Source: Deltaproteobacteria bacterium (lineage in GTDB: Bacteria > SAR324 > NAC60-12). Taken from it: DNA of 15,091 bases. The stretch lies in contig PBZZ01000002.1 in NCBI GenBank assembly GCA_002730365.1, forward strand, positions 1-15,091, written 5' to 3'. This document shows positions 1-6,297 of the stretch, piece after piece. The notes under the pieces were generated by a model. It saw nothing but the letters and a program-made list of their open reading frames with translations. It was not told where the DNA came from and searched no databases. Position numbers and translations under genes: made by a program. Numbering within the stretch: position 1 is the first letter of the stretch; each line of letters opens with the position of its first letter.

Positions 1-180
1 CTCGTTATCCCTAATAACAGTATTACCCCAGAATCTTGCTTTCTTATAGTCTCCGTATGGTGTATTGTTATAGTACATAGGGAAATCAGTTGACAAGTAA
101 TTGCCTACATCTTCTATTATCCAATCTGGGAAGTATCCATCAATTACCTTGACGTCTTTTGTACTGTGTGATGAGGTCAT
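1..180 (-). CDS. Fe(II)/2OG oxygenase-like protein, N-terminal 60 residues only (cut by window edge)
   Basis: The minus frame opens with an ATG at 180-178 and stays open to the window edge, giving 60 codons beginning MTSSHSTKDVKVIDGYFPDW. Its ATG overlaps the TGA of the preceding gene as ATGA, which supports it as a real, coupled gene. The pattern D-G-Y-F-P-x-W, then a Y-x-N-x-P-Y-G-D-Y stretch near residues 37-45 and R-F-W-G near 49-52, resembles the start of a phage 2OG-Fe(II) oxygenase group as I remember it. The metal-binding part would lie beyond the window, so no catalytic residue can be checked. The assignment leans on this resemblance and on the run of oxygenases upstream; it could be another short phage protein family. 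Confidence 0.55.
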   Translation of the reverse strand, partial: MTSSHSTKDVKVIDGYFPDWIIEDVGNYLSTDFPMYYNNTPYGDYKKARFWGNTVIRDNE

Positions 181-758
181 GAATTTACTTTAAAATTTGC
201 TGATACTGTGATTCTAGTAGTATCTGATCTATGTGGTTCTACTTGATGATGTATCCATGAGGGAAATATTATTATATCTCCTTCCTGTACATCAGGAAAC
301 CATGTGTTTACGACACCATCATAATGTTTAGTGAAGTCTCCTAAATGTTTAGTTTGATCTGGGTCATAGAACAAAAATCTAGCGTCATTGAGGGCATATT
401 GGGCAAAATATGAACATGAGAAAGTACAGTTATCAGCACCTATGTGGGTGTGTACTTCTTGACTATCTCCTCGCTCATATTTGTTTAACCATGCTTCGGT
501 CATCTTAAACTGGTGCAATGGATTACCATTTAATTGTTGGTGCATATCTATCAAGTTAGGTTTAATGCACTCATAAAAATAATCCCATGAGAAATTGTTA
601 TCAGTTTCAAATGATGATTGAACACTACAATTCCACTCCTTTGGTTGAGATAGTTTATCATCAGTTAATTCAGATAATAGTTTATCTTTTAACTGTTGAT
701 GATTCTTTACCTCTCCATGATAATAGAATTGTGGAAATAGTGTACAAACTTTGCCCAT
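177..758 (-). CDS. Putative Fe(II)/2OG oxygenase (TIGR02466 / 2OG-FeII_Oxy_5 type)
   Basis: This 193-residue protein has the layout of the putative Fe(II)/2-oxoglutarate oxygenase family TIGR02466. Visible are an early V-C-T-L-F-P-Q-F segment, the metal-site motif EVHTH with H103 and H105, a strand rich in aromatic residues, a late FPSWIHH with H171 as likely third ligand, and R182 in TTRITVSANF as likely 2OG-binding arginine. Such enzymes couple oxidation of 2-oxoglutarate to hydroxylation of a substrate; the substrate here is unknown. Its ATG overlaps the TAA of the helicase gene by one base (TAATG), and its TGA overlaps the next start (ATGA), so it is probably co-translated with both. The first motif is H-x-H instead of the common H-x-D. 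Superfamily fairly sure, function unknown. Confidence 0.82.
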   Translation of the reverse strand: MGKVCTLFPQFYYHGEVKNHQQLKDKLLSELTDDKLSQPKEWNCSVQSSFETDNNFSWDYFYECIKPNLIDMHQQLNGNPLHQFKMTEAWLNKYERGDSQEVHTHIGADNCTFSCSYFAQYALNDARFLFYDPDQTKHLGDFTKHYDGVVNTWFPDVQEGDIIIFPSWIHHQVEPHRSDTTRITVSANFKVNS

Positions 759-2047
759 TATCTAACGATACTAAGTGGTGGTTCTCCTTTGTTAAAGATA
801 CTATCACAAACTAATTCTAGTCTCTTAATAGTTCTCTTTGATGTCTTGTGTACTGGTACTGTAATGTAACCAGTAGGTTTATGATATAGTGACCACTTGC
901 AAGGTGTTAGTTCTCCACTCTGCAACCTGTTACTATCTCTCTTATCTAGTCGTATAACTCTACCAATAGTCTGTGCCATTTCAACTACGTTAAGGTTTCT
1001 TAACAAGATACAATGTGTGAGACCATGTACATTGATACCTTCACTAAGAATAGAATAGTGAAAGATAACAAACTTCTTATCTGGGTCTCTACCCCATGCT
1101 GTAAGAGTATCAAAGAAATGCTCTCTTGATACCTTCTTACCATTGATGATAGCACCGAACTTAGATGTGATGTGTAAGGTGTCGTATCCACGCTCTGACA
1201 AGCGATACAATAGAGTGGTCTTAGAGATCATACCTTGTAATACACCGCTACTAGGAACTGCTACAAGTACCTTAGATGCGTGTGTATCATCTAGTGTATC
1301 AATAATATCGTCAACTGACTCTGCATCTACTTCATGACAATTTTCTCTGGTTCTAGTTGCATCAACTTCAAATGGTACGATAGTTGGTGGTAGTATGTGA
1401 CCTTGACTTACGAGTTCTGGTGCGGGTACATTGATAAGTCTCTTACCATACACCTTCTCGTTAGTCATGCTACGCTCATGTTGATGTGCTATGCGAGGTG
1501 TTGCTGTGAAGAAATATGATTGTCTTGATCTGTGACTCATTGCCTGAGTACCATCAAAGAATCGTCTAGTAACTGAGTTATGTGCTTCATCATAGTATGC
1601 TACGTCAACTTCAATATCAAGACTATTTGTAATCTTGTGTAGTGAATGATATGTAGTGAATATGATAAGATTCTTAGGTGTATTGTGATACCACTCTTCT
1701 AGTTGCTTAGTCTTAGTAGTTGACTTGAAGTGAGTCTCTCCTGAGTGGCAATGTATAACCTCGATAGACTGATTGTACCAACCGTCTAGGTTCTGTTCTA
1801 GAAACTCTGAACATAATTGATTTGCTAGTAGTATGCGAGGTGCAACCACTACAATAGTTTTGGGTACTGAGTCCTGACAAAATGTATAACGAGCATGTTC
1901 AATCATAATCATAGTCTTACCACCACCTGTGGGTACTATAACTGAACCTTTATTGTTTTTACGCATTGTATCAAATGCTCGCTGTTGATGTGGTCGTAAT
2001 GTAATTGTCAACTCAATAATAATATAATATTCCTTAGTATAGTGCAT
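758..2047 (-). CDS. DEAH-type superfamily 2 DNA/RNA helicase
   Basis: The protein carries the superfamily 2 helicase core. Numbered from the ATG at 2047, it shows L-R-P-H-Q (Q-like motif) near residue 17, Walker A P-T-G-G-G-K-T at 39-45, D-E-A-H at 153-156, T-A-T-P at 181-184, and motif VI Q-T-I-G-R-V-I-R at 359-366. It should be an ATP-driven nucleic-acid translocase or unwinding enzyme acting in phage replication, recombination or mRNA turnover. It resembles short cyanophage helicases and the motor of T4 UvsW, but it lacks the extra N-terminal domain of UvsW, so no symbol is given. The start is unsettled. An in-frame TTG at 2065 has AAGGGG directly abutting it with no spacing, ATG 2047 has no clear ribosome site, and TTG 2011 would suit a transcript from the promoter at 2036-2065. 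The final TAA overlaps the next ATG. Confidence 0.9.
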   Translation of the reverse strand: MHYTKEYYIIIELTITLRPHQQRAFDTMRKNNKGSVIVPTGGGKTMIMIEHARYTFCQDSVPKTIVVVAPRILLANQLCSEFLEQNLDGWYNQSIEVIHCHSGETHFKSTTKTKQLEEWYHNTPKNLIIFTTYHSLHKITNSLDIEVDVAYYDEAHNSVTRRFFDGTQAMSHRSRQSYFFTATPRIAHQHERSMTNEKVYGKRLINVPAPELVSQGHILPPTIVPFEVDATRTRENCHEVDAESVDDIIDTLDDTHASKVLVAVPSSGVLQGMISKTTLLYRLSERGYDTLHITSKFGAIINGKKVSREHFFDTLTAWGRDPDKKFVIFHYSILSEGINVHGLTHCILLRNLNVVEMAQTIGRVIRLDKRDSNRLQSGELTPCKWSLYHKPTGYITVPVHKTSKRTIKRLELVCDSIFNKGEPPLSIVR

Positions 2048-2065
2048 AGGTTGAACAGTAGTCAA
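2036..2065 (-). promoter_or_regulatory. Candidate sigma70-type promoter at the helicase start
   Basis: On the minus strand TTGACT (2065-2060) is followed by an 18-base spacer and TATACT (2041-2036), five of six matches to each consensus box. Transcription would begin near 2029, inside or just before the helicase coding start. This would give the helicase and the downstream oxygenase host-polymerase (early) expression independent of the upstream operon. Chance occurrence in AT-rich DNA is possible. Confidence 0.42.
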
Positions 2066-2079
2066 CCCCTTGTGACAGT

Positions 2080-2406
2080 TTATCTTTTGTCTATCTCTGG
2101 CATCATATCATTGCCTGCGTGGTCATTTATCTTACCTCTATATGCTCTCACTCTCTTAAAATGTATAGGGTCTAGTTCTAGTTCTTCCCAATCACACCTT
2201 CTAACTATTAGACTGACTGTCCTAAATCCATATCTAGTATTCTCATCAGGTATCTCTCTTAATATTAGTGTGATGTAGTCATCACTTACAAATCCAATAG
2301 TACCTTCAAATCCTTGCCATCTTGCTTTACTACCAACTGATAGTGCTTTTAGTATGTCTCTAATTTCCAATGGTATGCTCTCTGAAATGAATAAAGGTGT
2401 ACTCAT
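2080..2406 (-). CDS. Conserved-looking small phage protein of unknown function
   Basis: This is a 108-residue soluble protein with no signal peptide or membrane segment. Its middle (about residues 24-50) reads like a small beta fold, with V-G-S-K-A-R-W-Q-G and then D-D-Y-I-T-L. It is followed by a C-D-W-E-E-L-E-L-D patch and a C-terminal stretch with Y-R-G-K-I-N-D-H-A-G-N-D. I recall short cyanophage hypotheticals with the same W-E-E-L and D-H-x-G-N-D-M features, but I know of no assigned function. The ATG overlaps the preceding oxygenase stop as ATGA, and the gene ends 32 bases before the helicase ATG, so a role coupled to the helicase is possible but only inferred. Confidence 0.75.
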   Translation of the reverse strand: MSTPLFISESIPLEIRDILKALSVGSKARWQGFEGTIGFVSDDYITLILREIPDENTRYGFRTVSLIVRRCDWEELELDPIHFKRVRAYRGKINDHAGNDMMPEIDKR

Positions 2407-3017
2407 AGGTTTATGAATGACGAGGGATTGCCAAACTTTCCTCGTAACATCATATTAAATGCTAACGAGTATCTTATCTCACTTGATACATTCTCTGTTA
2501 CAAAATGAAATAGGTCACTAGGGAACATAACAACCATGCCCTTCTCTGGTCTGATAGTCCACTTCATACTGTTGTATATGTTGTAGTGTGTCCTATCTGG
2601 ACTTATCATTTCAAATTTATGGTTGGTGAATATTAAATCACCACCGTTGGGTTCGCACTCCAAATATACTATTCCAGAATATAAACAGTTTCTATGATTA
2701 TGTTCATGTGATTTATCTTGAAACTTATGTCTATTAACCCATGAACAAGGTATGTCTATATCATTTTTAGTATCACACCCCATGACATCATAGACATACT
2801 CCTTAACAAATGGACTTAACCACTCTGTTAATTCTGGTAGTGTGTCCAGTATATTCATGTTGGTAGTTTGTTCTCCACCTTTATGTCTATTAGAATAATT
2901 ATGATATTCTAAATCCTTAATTTGAGGAATAACATCAGGCATATTCTTACCTACCTCTACAAATACAGGTGTAGAGAATAATGGTATTACTTTATCAGTT
3001 AAGTGAGTAGTTTGCAT
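2403..3017 (-). CDS. Putative Fe(II)/2OG oxygenase (TIGR02466-like)
   Basis: This 204-residue protein shows the fold signature of the TIGR02466-type oxygenases. It has V-I-P-L-F-S-T-P-V near residue 10, a histidine cluster at 104, 106 and 108 leading into Y-S-G-I-V-Y-L, then G-G-D-L-I-F, and a late F-P-S-D-L-F-H with H171 followed by E-I-R-Y-S-L-A-F-N (R182). By alignment with the paralogue at 5617-6297, H106 and H108 are the likely first two metal ligands, H171 the third, and R182 the 2OG anchor. The product is probably a cytoplasmic hydroxylase with unknown substrate. The ATG lies 23 bases inside the upstream oxygenase gene with no evident Shine-Dalgarno site, consistent with coupling, and its TGA overlaps the next ATG. 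Confidence 0.8.
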   Translation of the reverse strand: MQTTHLTDKVIPLFSTPVFVEVGKNMPDVIPQIKDLEYHNYSNRHKGGEQTTNMNILDTLPELTEWLSPFVKEYVYDVMGCDTKNDIDIPCSWVNRHKFQDKSHEHNHRNCLYSGIVYLECEPNGGDLIFTNHKFEMISPDRTHYNIYNSMKWTIRPEKGMVVMFPSDLFHFVTENVSSEIRYSLAFNMMLRGKFGNPSSFINL

Positions 3018-3486
3018 TAATTAAAATACGACATTTATGATGTTGAGGACTGTGACCTGTGTGTAAATGTTTACCATTAAAGGTAATCATTCTATTCGCT
3101 TTGGGTGTCACTTTATGTATTGAATTATCTTCTCCCATTATTATAGTATCTCCATCACTATCATTCACATAATATATACAAACTCGGTGTGCTTGTTTAG
3201 CATCAGTATGAAAGTCATGTCTATATCCTTTTGGATTATATAATGTCATGTCACATCTTGCTCTATAACACTCTTTTGCACCTACTTTCTCTTGCATTTT
3301 TAATATTAACTCAGAAAATTCTGGGTCATGTTCATTACTCAACCAATGGTTGAACCCTAGTGCTGAGACATCAAGACTGCCTGCTGTTAGAGTATTCTGA
3401 TAGAACCAAGGGAACTCCCACCCTGTGAGGATAGACAATAACTCTTGATGATAGTCCTCGTCAAGGAAATCATCATAGGTATTCAT
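2995..3486 (-). CDS. Putative Fe(II)/2OG oxygenase (second type, H-x-D)
   Basis: Numbered from the ATG at 3486 (163 residues), H93-T-D95 in D-F-H-T-D, then I-Y-Y-V-N-D-S-D-G-D, H142 in L-H-T-G-H and R153 form the H-x-D...H...R set of an Fe(II)/2OG oxygenase. It is clearly related to the gene at 3745-4281: both have Y-Y-V-N-x-S-D-G-D-T and an F-P-W-(F/Y) near the N-terminus. The two may be an old tandem duplication. An earlier ATG at 3516 adds ten residues (MKLQQHCTLE) that mainly reuse the coding sequence of the preceding gene. I prefer 3486 because the recognisable domain starts just after it, but neither start has a good ribosome site. The substrate is unknown. Confidence 0.8.
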   Translation of the reverse strand: MNTYDDFLDEDYHQELLSILTGWEFPWFYQNTLTAGSLDVSALGFNHWLSNEHDPEFSELILKMQEKVGAKECYRARCDMTLYNPKGYRHDFHTDAKQAHRVCIYYVNDSDGDTIIMGEDNSIHKVTPKANRMITFNGKHLHTGHSPQHHKCRILINANYSLN

Positions 3487-3685
3487 CTCTAAGGTGCAAT
3501 GCTGTTGCAATTTCATCTAATAAGATTAGTTTAGCGGGTGGAATTTCTCCCAACTTTTGATAATACTCTTTCTGTAAGGCAAAAAGAGCGTGACGTACCA
3601 GTTTCTTTTGCTCTGGTGTCAAGATAGCGGACTTAGGAAACATAGGTGCATACTGGGTTATGCGTATATGTTTATTTAACCACAT
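3473..3685 (-). CDS. Small protein of unknown function between two oxygenases
   Basis: This is a 70-residue lysine- and leucine-rich protein from the ATG at 3685. A GTG at 3703 would add six residues, and an internal ATG at 3643 would give 56 residues. The most protein-like part is residues 15-70: A-I-L-T-P-E-Q-K-K-L-V-R-H-A-L, then a long predicted helix, then L-D-E-I-A-T-A-L. This suggests a compact helical domain without membrane segment or known motif. It overlaps the following oxygenase start, as expected for a real coupled gene, and follows the only sizeable gap in the array. I do not recognise the family. None of the candidate starts has a convincing ribosome site, so existence is likely but the N-terminus is uncertain. 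Confidence 0.55.
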   Translation of the reverse strand: MWLNKHIRITQYAPMFPKSAILTPEQKKLVRHALFALQKEYYQKLGEIPPAKLILLDEIATALHLRDEYL

Positions 3686-3693
3686 TTTCAAAC

Positions 3694-3722
3694 AGTTTAC
3701 CACAATACTGTCTTAAATTCAA
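3694..3722 (-). promoter_or_regulatory. Candidate sigma70-like promoter with overlapping inverted repeat
   Basis: In the 41-59 base gap after the oxygenase stop at 3745, the minus strand has TTGAAT (3722-3717), a 17-base spacer and TAAACT (3699-3694), four of six matches to each box. A 6-base inverted repeat TGTCTT / AAGACA with a 6-base loop overlaps the -35 side and could be an operator or simply chance. There is no U-rich tail, so it does not look like a terminator. Confidence 0.28.
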
Positions 3723-3744
3723 GACAATTTGGGCAAAATGGGCA

Positions 3745-4281
3745 TTATGTAACCCTAGGTTTGAAGTTAATATTGAGTGCTATCCTGTACCCCTTGCTTG
3801 GACTACTGCTTGCGTGCTTGTCTAGTCCATCAAATACTATCATCTTACCTCTCTCTGGTGCTACATGATCTACCTCTTTGAAATCAAAAAAGAATGTGTC
3901 TCCATCACTCTTGTTCACATAATATAATGCTGTGGTATGTGGTTCTTCAAAGTCAACATGAGGGCAATGGTGTGGTAGGTTATCAGGTAGCAGACACCCT
4001 AACCTGACTCTGTATATGTCAGTAAATGGTTGCTTTGCGTGGTGTGCTATCAGTCTCAATGCTGACTCAAATAGATCATACTGGTGACTAACAACTTGAT
4101 AGTCCATCACCAATACATGAGAGAAACTATTGTTATCAAACACTCCTGCGTATGGTGTTGCTTGTTCATCAGCAAACGTTGTTTCTTTTAACAAGTACCA
4201 AGGAAATGTCTGCGAGGTTACTATCTCCTCGATCTGATCCATCATAGGATCAGGTAATGGGTAGCAATTATTCAATAACAT
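3745..4281 (-). CDS. Putative Fe(II)/2OG oxygenase (second type, H-x-D)
   Basis: This 178-residue protein has the facial triad H108-V-D110 and H156, with R166 in G-Y-R-I-A-L-N-I-N-F as probable 2OG-binding residue. It shares T-F-P-W-Y near residue 25 and Y-Y-V-N-K-S-D-G-D-T near 120 with the gene at 2995-3486, marking a second oxygenase subfamily distinct from the TIGR02466-type ones around it. The start is well supported: AGGA at 4291-4288 lies six bases before the ATG, and the gene overlaps the end of the JmjC-like gene by 14 bases. The substrate is unknown; small-molecule, amino-acid or protein hydroxylation are all possible. Confidence 0.85.
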   Translation of the reverse strand: MLLNNCYPLPDPMMDQIEEIVTSQTFPWYLLKETTFADEQATPYAGVFDNNSFSHVLVMDYQVVSHQYDLFESALRLIAHHAKQPFTDIYRVRLGCLLPDNLPHHCPHVDFEEPHTTALYYVNKSDGDTFFFDFKEVDHVAPERGKMIVFDGLDKHASSSPSKGYRIALNINFKPRVT

Positions 4282-4969
4282 ACTGTTTCCTGTCGCTCTC
4301 TACATCAAGTGGGTACATACAAGGTATAGACATACTCAATCGTTTACCACTAGGAAATGGTTTGTGATATGTCCTAGCGGGTATGTACATGACGTCTCCC
4401 GCTTTGAGTGTAACATCTAATGCTACATTCAACTCTTGCCCTGCCTTATCAGGTAGGTATGGTTCATCAGTCATTTCTACGAGTGCTGAACAACGCTCTT
4501 CAAATACATTCCAATGTGTCTCTCCATCTATCTGACATATAAAATTAGGTGGTATGTCCCAATGCGAACCAAATGATGTGCTATCTGGTTTTGCTGCTCC
4601 AAATATATGTGCATCACAGTTGCAATCGAATACTGATTCTATATTCTCTAATAGATTATCTACTGCTGCATTATAATGTCCATACTGTTCAATAATAAAT
4701 GTATATCCTTCATTAATTGCTGCGAATAATTCTTCCTTGCGTGGCACTCCCTTCTCATACCAGACTTCAAACTTCTCTGGTAACATCAATCTTCTTCCGT
4801 TCTTATTTAATATCTGAGTTCTATAATACCAAGGATTATTAAAGCAATGTGTGACTGTATCCCAATTCACATATTGTGTAGGGTCAGGTAATGCGTTTCT
4901 CCATACTCTTGGTTTATCTCCACATACAAATAGATTAGGATTTAGAAATGGAAGTATAAGTTTATTCAA
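4268..4969 (-). CDS. JmjC / cupin-4-like Fe(II)/2OG oxygenase
   Basis: This 233-residue protein has a JmjC or cupin-4 type core. The signs are F-G-S-H136-W-D138 with N-F-I-C-Q-I-D-G-E-T-H-W-N-V-F following, then V-T-L-K-A-G-D-V-M-Y-I-P-A-R-T-Y-H202 and a closing S-M-S-I-P strand. H136, D138 and H202 would bind iron. Related bacterial enzymes such as YcfD hydroxylate an arginine of ribosomal protein L16, so a protein substrate is plausible here but not shown. The gene begins with TTG (4969). This is supported by a strong GGAGG six bases upstream and by the absence of another start until residue 62. It overlaps the upstream gene by 8 bases and the downstream gene by 14. Confidence 0.82.
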   Translation of the reverse strand: MNKLILPFLNPNLFVCGDKPRVWRNALPDPTQYVNWDTVTHCFNNPWYYRTQILNKNGRRLMLPEKFEVWYEKGVPRKEELFAAINEGYTFIIEQYGHYNAAVDNLLENIESVFDCNCDAHIFGAAKPDSTSFGSHWDIPPNFICQIDGETHWNVFEERCSALVEMTDEPYLPDKAGQELNVALDVTLKAGDVMYIPARTYHKPFPSGKRLSMSIPCMYPLDVESDRKQYVIE

Positions 4970-5627
4970 AATCTCCCTCCGTTGGGTCGATAGGGCAACC
5001 CGCTACATTAAAACTAATAGCAATTCTATCTCCTCTTGCTGGTTGAGTTCTATGCTTTAACCATGAGGGAAATATTATATAATTATATGATTCTGCATCT
5101 ATTTCTTGCCAATCATATTGTATTCCTTGATGATAATAGTCGTCTCTTGCCCACTGATCGTAATTTTCATCGAGTGGTAACATTCTCCATATCTGTTCTA
5201 ATGGATTCTTAAATTCTATATTGCCTGCACCTTTTTGTTTCTGTAAATAATATACTATTGATACATCTGATTTACTTCTACCACCTGATTTATGACAATG
5301 CTCCCCAGTAGTATCTCCTTCGTTGTGCTTATTACTCCACATACTATCCAAATATATGTGCCAGTCTCTACGATAGTTTAGATCATTCCTCCAATAGTCT
5401 GCTGCTTCTACCATGATAGGGTGTGTCAACCAGTCAAATTCTTTATGATCGAACAACTCTTTACCACCACGTTGTGAACCAGTAGACAGTCCAGATTCTA
5501 AACCATAGTCTCCTTTACTGGATAGGGCAAAATAGGCATTTAAGATGCTCTGAGACGCTTCTAGGTCGCTCTCAGAGGGTGTTATCGTACCGAATCGTAT
5601 GAGTGTTGGGAATACATTAAGTAGCAT
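4962..5627 (-). CDS. Putative Fe(II)/2OG oxygenase (TIGR02466-like)
   Basis: Numbered from the ATG at 5627 (221 residues), the protein begins M-L-L-N-V-F-P-T-L, a typical TIGR02466-like first strand. H110-C-H112 sits in G-E-H-C-H-K-S, followed by an inserted basic loop and V-S-I-V-Y-Y-L. Late on come F-P-S-W-L-K-H192 and G-D-R201-I-A-I-S-F-N. These are the expected two-plus-one histidine ligands and the 2OG arginine. An in-frame TTG at 5639 would add four residues, but the ATG matches the start pattern of its relatives better. The gene overlaps the upstream paralogue by 11 bases and the JmjC-like gene by 8. The insertion after the H-x-H motif sets it apart from the gene at 5617-6297. The substrate is unknown. 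Confidence 0.83.
   Translation of the reverse strand: MLLNVFPTLIRFGTITPSESDLEASQSILNAYFALSSKGDYGLESGLSTGSQRGGKELFDHKEFDWLTHPIMVEAADYWRNDLNYRRDWHIYLDSMWSNKHNEGDTTGEHCHKSGGRSKSDVSIVYYLQKQKGAGNIEFKNPLEQIWRMLPLDENYDQWARDDYYHQGIQYDWQEIDAESYNYIIFPSWLKHRTQPARGDRIAISFNVAGCPIDPTEGDFE
4976..4980 (-). promoter_or_regulatory. Strong ribosome binding site deciding a TTG start
   Basis: The minus strand reads GGAGG followed by GAGATT and then TTG. The perfect Shine-Dalgarno core at six-base spacing fixes TTG 4969 as the start of the JmjC-like gene, although it lies inside the end of the upstream coding sequence. Confidence 0.75.
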
Positions 5628-6297
5628 TGTTTCTAACAATATTCAACAGATCTTGTTTTGATCTTTTAGGAACTAAATTGAATGAAATACTGATACGATC
5701 TTCGTCAGTTTCATTCTCTCTAACTCCATGACTTAACCAAGCAGGAAACAAGATTAACCTACCTTCTACTGGTGGATAAGACCAAGTACTACTGGTATGA
5801 GGTACTTCTGCTGTACTCATATCTTCTGCTACACCGAGACTATGTAATACATAACCATCAGTGCCATCACGGTGAAAACATATCTGCCCTGGTTCACCTG
5901 TGGTTGGTACTTTAACATAATATACACCAGATATTACACACCCTGGGTGTGTATGTACCTCGTTATATCCTCCATTTCCATTTATATTAATCCACGCATT
6001 TGCAAATGATAATTCAGTAGACATTGGACCAAATGTTTTATAACATTCTAGTGCATTTGATTTAATATCTTTTAATAATAAACCAAACTCATCTACATGA
6101 GTTCCATTATCTAAATCTTCGATTACTTGCTCTCCCATAAAATCAGGGGATTGATAATTCAATAAACCCCGATTACTTCGTGCTTTACCCTCCATAGTAT
6201 TTGCTATTTCATAACAAATATCCTGCATTTTTTGCACGTCAATCTTCAAATCAACCCACCAAATTGGTGTGGGAAAGATATAATCAAGATTCATCAT
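5617..6297 (-). CDS. Putative Fe(II)/2OG oxygenase (TIGR02466 / 2OG-FeII_Oxy_5)
   Basis: This is the most canonical member of the array, at 226 residues. Its sequence signature is D-Y-I-F-P-T-P-I-W-W at the start, A-W-I-N-I-N-G-N-G-G-Y-N-E near 101-113, H115-T-H117-P-G followed by I-S-G-V-Y-Y-V, then F-P-A-W-L-S-H190-G-V and D-R201-I-S-I-S-F-N. This is the TIGR02466 pattern almost word for word. Such proteins are annotated as putative Fe(II)/2OG hydroxylases, widespread in marine myoviruses, with no settled substrate that I know of. The ATG directly follows the TAA of the preceding gene (TAAATGATG; the second ATG is also possible). It is the first oxygenase of the array in transcription order. 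Confidence 0.9.
   Translation of the reverse strand: MMNLDYIFPTPIWWVDLKIDVQKMQDICYEIANTMEGKARSNRGLLNYQSPDFMGEQVIEDLDNGTHVDEFGLLLKDIKSNALECYKTFGPMSTELSFANAWININGNGGYNEVHTHPGCVISGVYYVKVPTTGEPGQICFHRDGTDGYVLHSLGVAEDMSTAEVPHTSSTWSYPPVEGRLILFPAWLSHGVRENETDEDRISISFNLVPKRSKQDLLNIVRNNAT

Noticed and set aside
758..2065. Calling the helicase uvsW
   Set aside because: The motor motifs fit, but there is no N-terminal DNA-binding extension as in T4 UvsW, and marine myoviruses carry more than one SF2 helicase. A family name was preferred.
3705..3723. Inverted repeat TGTCTT/AAGACA as a transcription terminator
   Set aside because: The arms are only six bases, AT-rich, and are not followed by a run of T on the transcribed strand.
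3672..3746. A 24-codon open stretch (N-A-H-F-A-Q-I-V-L-N...) in the gap, as gene remnant or frameshifted tail of the oxygenase
   Set aside because: It has no start codon in that frame, no slippery sequence at the oxygenase stop, and is too short to separate from chance.
1..6297. TET/JBP-type base hydroxylation (hypermodified phage DNA) as the role of the oxygenases
   Set aside because: The motifs match TIGR02466 and JmjC-like enzymes and not TET/JBP, and no thymidylate or dCMP hydroxymethylase, glucosyltransferase or other base-modification gene is in the window. It cannot be excluded for the full genome.
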